The notes under the pieces: generated by a model
Seen by the model: the letters and a program-made list of their open reading frames with translations, nothing else
Told to the model about the DNA's origin: nothing
Databases searched by the model: none
Made by a program: the position numbers and the translations under genes
Assembly (NCBI GenBank): GCA_947683425.1
Contig: CANTUQ010000043.1
Location: 13,410,501 to 13,474,500 of the forward strand
DNA length: 64,000 nt
Source of the DNA: Excoecaria cochinchinensis
Lineage: Eukaryota > Streptophyta > Magnoliopsida > Malpighiales > Euphorbiaceae
Direction of reading: 5' to 3'
Shown here: positions 36,560-46,529 of the stretch, in pieces
Layout: the number at the start of each line of letters is the position of its first letter
How positions within the stretch are numbered: position 1 is the stretch's first letter

Positions 36560-36975
36560 ACGATTTCCCGACGGAAATCCAAGATTTTCCGTCGGGAAAT
36601 GAAATTGCCGACGGAATGCAATTCCGTCGGCAATTTTCCCGACGGAAATATTGTTCCGTCGGCAATTTTTCCGACGGAATTTAATATTCCGTCGGCAATT
36701 TTCCCGACGGAATTTAATATTCCGTCGGGAAATTCTAAAATATTTTTATTTTTTTAAAAAAATTCCCGACGGAATATTAAATTCCGTCGAAAAAATTGCC
36801 GACGAAATATTAAATTCCGTCGGCAATTAAAAAAAATAAAAAAAAATTCAGAATTTACCGACGGAATTTAAAATTCCGTCGGTAAATTCCCGACGGAATA
36901 TTAAATTCCGTCGGGAATTTTTTAAAAAATTAAAAAAAAATTTAGAATTTTTTGACGAAATTTAATATTCCATCG
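36560..36975. repeat. Left subterminal array of CACTA-2
   Basis: Repeated CCGACGGAAT and its complement ATTCCGTCGG, arranged as back-to-back inverted pairs separated by A/T runs. Such arrays are the binding sites of the transposase accessory protein in this superfamily. Confidence 0.85.
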
Positions 36976-37034
36976 GGTCAGTAATTTTAAAAGCATATAA
37001 AAAATTAAATAAAATAATAATAACAACAATACAA

Positions 37035-37035
<1 letters not shown>

Positions 37036-37113
<78 letters not shown>
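37036..37113. repeat. (AAT)n microsatellite in CACTA-2
   Basis: About 26 uninterrupted AAT units. Confidence 0.95.
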
Positions 37114-37115
<2 letters not shown>

Positions 37116-37315
37116 GTGTTAAGTTTATTATTTTCTAATAATACTAATAACAATAAATCATATTATTTTATTATTTAACAATATTCCTGCTAAGACTAAT
37201 AACACTAATAATAAACTACTTGAAAAAATTAATACTACTAAAATCCTCAAATAAATTATTAAGTTAATTATTTTCTAATAATACTACTAATAATAAATTG
37301 TTCAATGAATATTTG

Positions 37316-37890
37316 ATTCAGTCTGTTGGGTACTGCAGAAACACCAAGTGACAAGTAATATAGACTAATGCAAGATAAATGATATATGGATATAATACTT
37401 GGGAAGAAAATGGTGACAAACAACACAATGAACAGAAATAACTAGAAGCATGTCCTTTATTATTAAAGATGTATCAGTTCACCAGTAAGTACAGATATGT
37501 GGAACTCTGTTAGGCAACTAGTAAACGAGAGAAATCTCAAAACATACTTCTATTTTTCAGTCATACCATTGTTGCAATCCCCAAATAATAATGCCTTCAC
37601 TGAAAGCTAATTGATGAACATTAATAGCAGAATTTCACTATGAATCGTAAATGACGGGGGGTTGAAGTATCATTTTACTAGTGTTGAGATACAAGGGCAA
37701 AAAAAACAAAGGAATTCTTATAACACAAAATCAATACACAAAATAATAACAATTATAACAAATTACAAATATATAATAACAATTATAACACAAAATCAAT
37801 ACACAAAATAATAAATATACAAACAAATATAACTCAAAATTAAAATTATAATAAAATAAATTTAATGTACAATAATAAAATTTTTAAAAA
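37316..37890. other. Interior of CACTA-2, unidentified, possibly captured DNA
   Basis: From 37316 to about 37700 the base composition is more balanced than the flanks and contains splice-like words on the plus strand (CAGTAAGTAC near 37481; a pyrimidine run ending TTTTTCAG near 37560). I recognise no protein. From 37700 to 37890 it is AT-rich with repeated ATAACAATTATAACA. Confidence 0.3.
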
Positions 37891-37959
37891 ATTAAAACTT
37901 AAATAAAATAATATATATTAACAAATTATAAAATAAATTCAAAAAATAAGGAGGAAGTT

Positions 37960-38335
37960 GGACCTCAGGTGCAGCAGAACCAGGGAGCACGCGTGGAGGC
38001 GCGGAAGAGGAAGCAGGCGGACCCAGACCGATCGGCGGCGGCTTCCGGCGGAGGTAGTAGGCCAGATCTAGCGGTGGGCAGAAGGAGGAAGAGAAAGCGT
38101 GAGCGAGGAAGGGAGGGAGAAGAAGGAGGAGCAAACGGCGCGGAGGAGGAAGCAGGCGGCACAGGCGAACGCGGACCGATCGGCGGCGGCTTCTGACGGC
38201 GGTAGCTGGCCAGATCTGGCGGTGGGCATGCAGGGGCTGGGCAGAAGGAGGAAGAGATAGCGTGAGGGAGGAAGGGAGGGAGAAGAGGGAGGAGAGAGGG
38301 AAAAGAAGAGAGAGAGAAAAGAGGGGAAAAGGGAA
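37960..38335. repeat. GC- and purine-rich block with a 139-bp tandem duplication
   Basis: Two copies of a unit with GCGGAnGAGGAAGCAGGCGG, then CCGATCGGCGGCGGCTTC, start at 38001 and 38140. A GGGAGGGAGAAG run follows each. The 173-codon minus frame (38413-37892) covers it: Ser/Leu/Pro-rich with no domain. I do not call it a gene. In other CACTA elements a GC-rich 5' leader sits just inside an array; that is a possible explanation. Confidence 0.6.
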
Positions 38336-38354
38336 TTTAAAACCCTTATTTTTA

Positions 38355-38960
38355 GCGACGGGAAAAATACCGTCGCTAAATAGCGACGGTATAAGTATAC
38401 CGTCGCTAAACATTAGCGACGGACATACTATTCCGTCGCTAAAAATATTTTAATTAATATATTTAATTTTTTTTAACGATGGAAATCTAATCCGTCGCTA
38501 AAAATATTTTAATTAATACAATTAATTTTATTTAACGACGGAACTTAATTCCGTCGCTAATAAAAGAAATAATTTTTTTTATAAATTTAGCGACGGATTT
38601 TAATTTCTAGCGACGGAATTATATTTTCGTCGCTAAAAATATTTTAATTAATATATTTAATTTTATTTAACGACGGAAATTAATTCCGTCGCTAATAAAA
38701 GAAATTATTTTTTTTAATAATTTTAGCGACGGAATTCAAATTCCGTCGCTAATTTTAGCGACGAAATTCTATTTCCGTCGTAATTTCGGTCGTTAAAACT
38801 GGAGGGAAATTATTGCCGCCATTTTTAGCGACGGAAAGGACATTCCGTCGCTAATTTGCGACGGAATGTCCTTTCCGTCACAAATTAGCGACGGAAAGCA
38901 AATTTCGTCGCTAATTAGCGACGGAAATTGTTCCGTCGCTAAATATCCGTCGCGAAAACT
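38355..38960. repeat. Right subterminal array of CACTA-2
   Basis: Repeated TTAGCGACGGAA and TTCCGTCGCTAA, in inverted pairs. The core word differs from the left array (GCGACGGA here, CCGACGGA there). Confidence 0.85.
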
Positions 38961-39334
38961 ATATTTTCTTGTAGTGGGCAAACAATCGCCATTTCGGCAG
39001 ATCAGGGGCAACCGACGCCTGTCGGCGCGCGCGCACACACAGCAGCGCGGAGTGACACCCCACGAGCCGCTCCGCGCAGCGCCTCGCGCCGGCGCGGCCG
39101 ACGTCCGAAAAATATTTTTTTCTAAAATTTCAAATTTAACTAAAAATACTATAATTTTCAAACTCCATTTTTCAAATTTAATTTTTAATACATTTTTTAT
39201 TAATTTTTTATTTTTTATTCTAAAATACAAATTTGACAAGAAAATTATCATTTTCAACATTTTTGCCTGTGAACAGGCATCTAATCATCATTGGGTAACT
39301 CTGATCTGGGGTAACTCAGGACTCGGTGTCTACA

Positions 39335-39350
39335 GCTGCCCCCAGTTTTG
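39335..39350 (-). promoter_or_regulatory. Polypurine tract of the Tat element
   Basis: The minus strand reads CAAAACTGGGGGCAGC directly upstream of the LTR start TGTAGACACC. Confidence 0.8.
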
Positions 39351-39539
39351 GAGAAGCTAGTGCATAGGTGCCTAGGTGAGCTAAAACTCAGAGAAAAAAG
39401 GAAAGAGACACGTACCTGAGGTAGGTATTTTTTCCAAATTGGACGATGTTGTTGTGGTGGTTATTACCAGCTTGTCAGCATGTTATTCTTCGCTAAAGCG
39501 AGTTACTGTGATCGTGTAAATCATTGTTGAAGTGGTATT
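39351..39539. other. Tat 3' region before the minisatellite
   Basis: Non-coding; contains degenerate starts of the minisatellite unit (TTATTACCAGCTTG, GTATTTACCGTCAACC). Nothing else seen. Confidence 0.5.
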
Positions 39540-39777
39540 TACCGTCAACCTGTAAATCTTTGTTCAACTGGTAGTGCCGTGGTCGTGCTAACCTTTTGTG
39601 GAAAGCTAGTGCCGCCATCGTGCTAACCCTTATGAGATTTAAAGTAGTAGTGCCGTGATCGTGCTAACCCTCCGTGGAGTAGTAGTGCCGTGATCATGCT
39701 AACCCTTCTGAAGTAGTAGTGCCGTGGTGGTGCTAACTTTCCGTAGAATGGTAGTGCCACCATCGTGCTAACCCTTG
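39540..39777. repeat. Minisatellite, left block
   Basis: Six or so units of 34-40 bp built on GTAGTGCCGTnnTCGTGCTAACC. It is the same array as 46530-48757, split by CACTA-1 (TSD TTG, 39775-39777). Confidence 0.9.
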
Positions 39778-39796
39778 CACTACAAAAAAAATGCAT

Positions 39797-40270
39797 TTTA
39801 CCGACGGATTTTACCGACGAATTTTAGCATTGTACCGACGGAAAATGACCTTACCGACGGCTTTTTTTATTTTACCGACGGAATAAATCCGTCCCTAAAA
39901 CGTGCGTAGGTACCAATTTACCGGCGAAAAATTCGGTCGGTAAGTTTACCGACGGATATTACCGACGGAATAATTAATATATAAAAAACTGTCGCCTTCT
40001 TGGTTGCGTTGACCGTTTACTGACGGATTATTCTATCGGTAAACCGTCGGTAAATTAAATTAATTAATTATTAATTAATTTTAATATAAATAGCGACGGA
40101 TTTGTTCCGTCGGTCAAGTTGTAGGCAAATATTATTTAGTGAAAATATTAATACAATTAAAATGACAGTGACGGATTTGTTCCGTCGGTAAAGTTGTAGG
40201 CAAATATTATTTAGTAAAAATTTTAATACAATTAAAATGAGAGTGACGAATTTTTCCGTCGATAAGTTGT
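39797..40270. repeat. Left subterminal array of CACTA-1
   Basis: Many copies of TTACCGACGGA and variants (GACGGATTTGTTCCGTCGGT), plus a local duplication of about 100 bp (40100-40150 and 40165-40215, sharing GTTGTAGGCAAATATTATTTAG). Confidence 0.85.
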
Positions 40271-40535
40271 CGGTAATATTAATTTTTTTGAATATTTTAT
40301 TTCATAATTTCTTGCAAAAATAATATATTTCCTGTTTGCAAATCCCAAATTAAACACAATAACTTCAATAAAAAAAGTCTAAAATTTAAAGTAAAAATAT
40401 ATATTAATTGATAATTTTAATATATAACAAAAATAATAGACATCATAACTATTGTGCAAATATATTTGTATAGTGCACAATATTTTACAGTTATACAAAA
40501 AATTATATACTTGTAACTGCAATTATATCCCTTGT

Positions 40536-42908
40536 CTTCCCTTGTCCAATTATATCCTGTAGTGTTTCCTTCAATTCTTTCTCCTCTTGTGGAGGTAGGG
40601 GCTCGCACAGGATTACAACCATTAATTCAGTATATAGGAGATTACTAGCTATGACAAGTTTAACTGCTATATATTGCTAAGAAAAACTACATCTACAAGT
40701 ATCAAAGAGATAATGAGTCATTAAATAATTGTCGTTTCTAAAAAGTTATAATGCCAATACATAAATTTAATCAAAGTAGGAGAAACAAAATAACAATTAC
40801 TCCCTCTAGACTATCATAATAATGGAGTGCTTATAAAATAAAATAAAAAATTCTTTTCCAATGTCACTCTTAATTTTAGACTATTATAATAATGTTGTAT
40901 TATATCATTTAATAAGACCACTATTATGCACAATTAAATTTGAAAGTGAAGTGTAAAAAAGAGAAATGTTAATGATGTTATTGTGAAAATTGAGAAGGTC
41001 GATAACAATAATAAGGTCAAAGTTGGAATCTATGCGAGAAATTTTGTCTTGAGCTTTACAAAGTGACAATTTGGTGAAAAAAAAATTCATTAATAGTGGC
41101 AAATTGGTGGGACAGAGGGAGCACTATTTCTAGAAATTATGCTCTCAACATATTTCACAAGATGGAAATCCTAGCAAGCTAGGAGGTCATCCCAGCCACT
41201 TCAAATGGAATCTGTCTACAACTTATATTAGGTGCTAGTGCATCAGATGATGTTTAGCACTTTCCTAAAGATTGTTGCAACTTCCAAAAAGCATTTTGAT
41301 AGATAGTTTACATGCATGTTTCATAGCACCCTTCCCATCAAGCTTGTTCCAGTACAGGTATATTCAAAAGATACGCAGCAGATTCAAAGAATTAAACGTA
41401 ACTCAACAAAACAAAATAAAATGCAATGAAATGTAAATGAATCAAGCAATAGCTGTCATTCTAAATTTTAAATGTTCCCAGGCACACAAAAACTCAGAAA
41501 ATAATGAGCTGCATTCCTACACTTCTGCTGGGATTTTTGAAAGGGCTATTTTCACTCGTACTATTGCGGCTAGCATACATAGAAATTATATTATTTATAG
41601 CCTAACATCAAGTCATAACTTAACAACATTCAATAAAAAAAATAAAAGTTTAGACAAAAACAGCTACATGCGAATGGGTAGTAGACACTAATGAATCAAG
41701 CTCTATGGTGAACCGAATGCCAAACTTACAATGACTGTTGTGACTATAGCTTTCAGTTCTCCCCTATCTGCCATGGTCAACTCCACAAATCTCTTTGCAA
41801 TGGAATCTACATACCTTAACCTTCCATTTTCAGCTAGCACAGCTGGTACAAATGCAACAAAGAAATGATCAGAGCAAAACATAATTGAACACAAATATGT
41901 ACAAGCAGCAAGCAAAAACTACTGCAGCAGGGTGCAGAAAGAGGTTGCCAACGGCACTATCGATGTAATCTGCCAAATTGATAAACTACCTGAGCCATGG
42001 ATCTAAACTGGGGCAAGTTGAACAATATTACTCAGATACATTCTCATCAGCACATGGAAATGCAGGAAAATCCTTATGACAGGACTTGATGAAGCAATTA
42101 AAACCAAGTGGAAAAGTTGCTAGTTGTGCTACTAGTATTCGTTGCATTGAAGTATTAAAATATAATTTCAGTGTTTGTGTCAACCACAAGTACATGAATT
42201 GTATAGATAAGCTACTGCAACAGGTCCACCAGAGAGATAAATAGACCTGGCAAAAACTTATATTAGGACCCAGGTTTCAGAAAGTGAGTAGTTTATTTTC
42301 TTTTGTTCTTACTAATTGGATTTTCTTTCAGATGAACTATCAATAAAAATAAACATGCTTCTATGTTCAAAAGAACAACCAGATGCTTGCAAATTTGAAT
42401 TTATCTAGAAAACCATCAATCCAACAGAGTTGAGACAACAATTAGAAGAAGAGAAACTTATCTTATCATAATGAAGAGGTCAGATGACAGGATATAAATA
42501 AGTTTCACCAGAATGTAATAGTAGTCGCATTAAAGTAAATAGTGTTCCCAGTATGCAGTTTCTCAATAGGGTTAATCCTTAGCCCTCCATCATAACATAC
42601 CAGGTAACTAAATTTCCTTTTATCCAAGGAAACTAACTTCTAATGACTGAGAACTTATCCAACTAAGCTAAATCGAAATTTTTTTTTTAACTCCTATACT
42701 AAAGATAAAGTGGCACTCCAAATAGACACTAACTATAGTTCACGTAATTGAAGACAAATCAATGCAACTTCGATTTCTTTCTGACCAATACTGAACACTC
42801 ATAGAATCTACTTGCATTCATATTACAAAGAATTGTATCTTACCTAAGAAGTTCTTTGTAATATCTGAAAATTTAGCTTGGGCACAAATTTCGCTGACAG
42901 ACTTAATT
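40536..42908 (-). pseudogene. Captured fragment of the mitochondrial ATP synthase OSCP gene: three consecutive exons with introns
   Basis: Exon 1 here (42908-42844) reads IKSVSEICAQAKFSDITKNF then Leu and one extra base before a GTAAGA donor. Exon 2 (41842-41730, acceptor ...TGTACCAG) supplies two bases to complete Ala, then reads VLAENGRLRYVDSIAKRF and VELTMADRGELKAIVTTVI, ending in phase 0 at a GTAAGT donor. Exon 3 (40601 to about 40536, acceptor AG at 40602-40603) reads PLPPQEEKELKETLQDIIGQ. The phases match and no stop or frameshift occurs. These are the central parts of OSCP (subunit O, homologue of bacterial delta), which links F1 to the stator stalk in mitochondria. The first exons, transit peptide and C-terminus are absent, so this is a transposon-borne fragment, not a working gene. 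Confidence 0.85.
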
Positions 42909-43117
42909 CTTGTAGTTATTTAAGCTTTGGTACAGGACATCAGAACATGAATTAGTTTTTGCCAATTTATTTATTTCAGTATGCTCAAAATTAACAATCC
43001 AAATAGACAATCGATGGAGTCTAATCACGAAAAATAGAAAGCTAAACTTTATAATTCCAATCACAACTCAAAGCAGGAAAAACAGAGCCACGCAGAAGGT
43101 CCTCAAAGGGGTATGAT

Positions 43118-45572
43118 TGTCACACCCCAACCTATAATATGGATACTTCTACTCGTGATTAGAGCAAGAAGGACCCAAGATAGATAGGAGTGTCACACCC
43201 CACTAGTACAAACATGCAGACATCACATACAGAATCACATATCCGGTATAAATAAAAACTTTAATAGAAAGAAGATGGATACAGAACAAAATGGATACTT
43301 TTATTAATATACAAAATTGGGTCTTTACATCTTACATCAGATTACAAAAAGAAGAACAAATATACAAAAGCCCAAGATACACTGTTCCAAAGGGTTAACA
43401 AAACATTACATCAATTACAAAAGAAAGGAAAGCCTATACTATAAAAAAATTCCGATCTCTAGTTGCGTTGAGCTTCCCGATGCGACACGCTCAACCCATG
43501 GTAATCAAAACCTTCCACACCTACACGGATAAACACCCGTGCTAAGCGAAATCGCTTAGTGGGGAAACACACAATGCATGATCGCCACTCACAGTGACGG
43601 TAACAGAAAACACAGGATAACAATACAATATAGACATATAACCATACATAGTTAATTCAAATATTTGCATCTTCGTCCAAAGATCCTTGTACAAAAACAC
43701 AATGACACCTGCTTAATCATAATGAGTGGATAACGAGTACACATAGATACTTGAGAGTATCAATATCATGTTATGGACACATAGATACCCGAAGGTATCG
43801 GATCATTCTTTTTATTTTGTTTCCAAATTGTTTTCACATAGAATCTTAAGAAAGATTCAAACAGAAGGATCGCGAGGATCCAATCAGGGGACCTGATCAG
43901 GGTCCAAAGTCGTACACATAGCTGCAGCGGCACATAACTCTATTAGGCATGCCTAACTATCCACTTATCCGACATTAGCAGGTTATGCAAAATCTTATCA
44001 CGTTCACATATATATTATTCATGCAAATAGATAGTCAAAGCTTAATGAAAACTGCATGCAAAAGAAATTAAGTCATTAAGCAAAAAGGAAAAGAAATCAA
44101 GTTTGGAAGCTGTGTCTGTCGCGCTCACGACAACTGTCGCGCTCGCGACAGAGATCGAAACATAACTCCCTGCCAAGTCTCGTGGTCGCGAGAGAGCCTC
44201 GCGCTCGCGAGAGGGCGAAGGCGCCACTCTCTGTCGCGCTCGCGACGTACGTCGTGCTCGCGACAGAAGGCAACCTTCCAAGTCTATCGCGCTCGCGACA
44301 GAAAGGGTCCTGCACATACTCGGAGGTTGAGCGCTCTGTCGCGCTCGCGACAGAGAGTCCCCTTTCGAGCTCTCAGCGCGACACTTCTCGCGCCGGCGCG
44401 AGGGCTGAAACCTCCACGCTCTATCGCGCTCGCGAAGATGTCGCAATCGCGACAGACACGGGTTTTTCAGCTCTTACGCCCAAAATCTGCAGAAAACCTA
44501 TACAAATCACATCCAAACTTCCAAAATTGATTCCAAACCTCAAAATTCAGCCATCCAAGCATCCACAACTCATAACATAAATAAAAACCCAGCTTTATCA
44601 CCATTTATTTCAATTAAATCAAGTCAATTACATGTCCAATTCTAAGAATTTCCAAAACAGCAATTTTAACAACAATTACAACTATTCACATAATTTCCCA
44701 TAAATCCTTCAACAATATTCATTCTCCAGTATTTCATAACATGCTTAATGTAATTTAAACTACAATAGCACAACTTATAACCCCAATCAAAACAAAAGCA
44801 CATTTATTAAACTCAAATCACAAAGATGCACAAAAAGATGAACAATCCCAAACCTCTTTCCTTAGCTCCTATTCGCGAGCTCCGCTCCCGCTAGCGATTT
44901 CTTTCCCTTTCGCCGGTCTAGGAGCCTCCTTTGAACCACAAACCCATAATAAACAGGATCAATTCCACAATAACCCATATGTACACATATACAACTACCC
45001 AAAACCTAGAGATGAGGAAGAAGAAAATCTAAGACATCCCTAACCCTTACTCACCTTTGAGCTTCAAAAATCACAAGCTATTCAACTTAATTTACTCAAG
45101 GGAAAGGAGAGGGAGTAAGGTCGGGCAAAGAAAAAGGAAAGAACAAGAAGAAAGAAGAAGAAAAGAGGAAAATGGCGTGAAGAAGAGAGGGAGAACGGGA
45201 AACCACAAGGAAAGGGCTGACTTCTCTCTCACCAAACCCATTAAATGCCCACTTATCCCCTTTGCCACATGTCACTCTCTCCTTAAGACAAATGTCCCCC
45301 AACATATCCTACCCCCATATTCTAATATACACTCTAGGCTATCTCTTACTCACACCCTACCTCCATACATTATCATACACATTAAGCTATCCCTTATTAC
45401 ACTATATTTCCATACTTCCACTCATACCCTACACTAGCCTATTTCTTCTTCTCAACTAATACACACAATTTAAATAAATAAACCAATTTAACACACACAT
45501 GCAACACATACAAATACACACATACAGACACGGACAAGCTCAAACTACTGGGGTGGTTTTTGGGGTATTACA
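43118..45572 (-). mobile_element. Solo LTR of a chromovirus (2455 bp)
   Basis: It starts TGTCACACCCC and ends GGGGTATTACA, flanked by the exact duplication ATGAT (43113-43117 and 45573-45577). No internal sequence, so it arose by LTR-LTR recombination. It shares modules with the G1 LTR: the stem-loop at 43541-43560, a GC-rich hairpin cluster at 44110-44460, and a GA tract (45100-45215). The first 11 bases recur at 43191. Open frames here are artefacts of the hairpin cluster and the GA tract. Confidence 0.93.
44110..44460. repeat. Cluster of perfect GC-rich hairpin words in the solo LTR
   Basis: CTGTCGCGCTCGCGACAG, an 8-bp perfect inverted repeat around CT, and close variants occur roughly ten times in 350 bp. 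The flanking LTR is AT-rich. Confidence 0.9.
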
Positions 45573-45787
45573 ATGATGGCAACCAGAGGCAAGTTTAGTT
45601 AAAGACTTCTCAGCATCGAACCTACTTAAATTTCTACCAAATCAACTCGACGAACAAATAAACATAACAAGTTCATTCGAAAGGAAAAAACACACAGAGA
45701 AAGAATAGATACAATAGCCCTAGATACTGAATAACTTAGTTTTCTTTACTGAATCACAACAAATTTAAAGAGAAAGGTAGACTACTT

Positions 45788-45860
45788 ACCACACTTCTCA
45801 CAGTGAAAAAAGTTATCCCGACCCCAAATTTTTGGAACACAGGCCGCAATCGAACTTAGG
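45788..45860 (-). pseudogene. Possible captured exon of a CHY-type zinc-finger (RCHY1/MIEL1-like) gene
   Basis: The minus strand reads GRDNFFHCEKCG and then a GTAAGT donor at 45789. The GRxNFFHCxKCG motif occurs in the zinc-ribbon part of CHY/RING ubiquitin ligases. Upstream bases read FDCGLCSKNLG in a different frame, so a small frameshift would be needed. The match is short and from memory of the family, so the call is tentative. Confidence 0.35.
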
Positions 45861-46119
45861 AATAGAAGAGCTTTGAAAAATACTATTAAAAAGTTACGGA
45901 GGGAGATTGCACGGATGGTGTTAGGGCAGCGGTGGTGATTGGCCGGTGGGTGTAACCTCGCCGTTGAGATGGCGAGGATGGGTGTTGGCGCGGCTCAGGA
46001 GAAAAGTTAAAGAGATGGATGTTTACGAAAGAAGGAACTCAGACAAATGGGGTTTTTTTTGCGTAAATTTGTTTATTGTATATTTTATTAATATTAAATA
46101 TAAAATATTTTCTTAATCA
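45861..46119. other. CACTA-1 interior between the zinc-finger-like piece and the right array
   Basis: A GC-richer stretch (45900-46000, GGTGGTGATTGGCCGGTGGG and similar) that could be the 5' untranslated part of a captured gene. No protein recognised. Confidence 0.3.
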
Positions 46120-46512
46120 TTACCGACGGCTTACCGACGAACAAAACCCGTCACTATAACTTAACCCCAAGATTTTTTCGTAGTTACTTACCGACAGACA
46201 TCAAATTCGTTGCCACACCCGTCGGTAAATAAAAAAACTAGTATTACCGACGAAAATTCTGTCGGTATATGAATTAAATGAAAAAAAAATATTTACCGAC
46301 AGAAATAACTGTCGGTAAATCGGTAACTAACAATTGGCGCCAACATTTCCCGCCAATAATAGCGACGAAAAATTATTTTCGTCGGTAAAAATGTCAGTAT
46401 TCATCAAATTGAATTTTTTACCTACACATTATAAATTTTGTCGATAATCCGTCGGTATTATGCTAATTTTACCGACGGAATATACGTCCGTCGGTAAAAT
46501 CCGTCGGTAAAA
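46120..46512. repeat. Right subterminal array of CACTA-1
   Basis: Repeated TTACCGACGG and CCGTCGGTAA words in both orientations, less regular than the left array. Confidence 0.8.
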
Positions 46513-46529
46513 TCAATTTTTTTGTAGTG

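Larger units (their letters stand above)
36545..38976. mobile_element. CACTA-2, non-autonomous CACTA (En/Spm, CMC) transposon, 2432 bp
   Basis: The left end is CACTACAAGAA and the right end TTCTTGTAGTG, a perfect terminal inverted repeat, flanked by the 3-bp duplication GGC (36542-36544 and 38977-38979), as expected for CACTA elements. Subterminal arrays of short motifs flank a non-transposase interior. No transposase or TNP-like coding region is seen, so mobilisation needs an enzyme supplied elsewhere. It inserted in the Tat 3' LTR. Confidence 0.92.
34462..39334 (-). repeat. Tat 3' LTR (2438 bp net), interrupted by CACTA-2
   Basis: The plus strand runs from TGTGACGAGCGCCG to ACTCGGTGTCTACA, giving TG...CA ends. 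The minus-strand start TGTAGACACCGAGTCC is adjacent to the polypurine tract. CACTA-2 and one TSD copy (36545-38979) interrupt it. A compound microsatellite lies within. The GC-rich part next to the right CACTA end (39000-39100, rich in GCGCGC and GGCGCGGCCGAC) contrasts with the AT-rich remainder. Confidence 0.8.
39778..46529. mobile_element. CACTA-1, gene-capturing non-autonomous CACTA transposon (4292 bp net)
   Basis: The left end is CACTACAAAAAAAATG and the right end TTTTTTTGTAGTG, near-perfect inverted repeats, flanked by the duplication TTG (39775-39777 and 46530-46532). Subterminal arrays of TTACCGACGGA lie at 39797-40270 and 46120-46512. The interior has no transposase but carries genomic fragments of host genes on the minus strand (40536-42908; possibly 45790-45860). 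A solo LTR (43118-45572) later inserted into it. Confidence 0.92.

Noticed and set aside
37892..38413. 173-codon minus-strand open frame in CACTA-2
   Set aside because: Composition is Ser/Leu/Pro-rich from a duplicated purine-rich block, it begins inside the subterminal array, and no domain is visible.
44042..44580. Open frames of 72-134 codons on both strands in the solo LTR
   Set aside because: They coincide with the hairpin cluster; Ser/Arg/Ala-rich on both strands and not conserved in sister LTRs.
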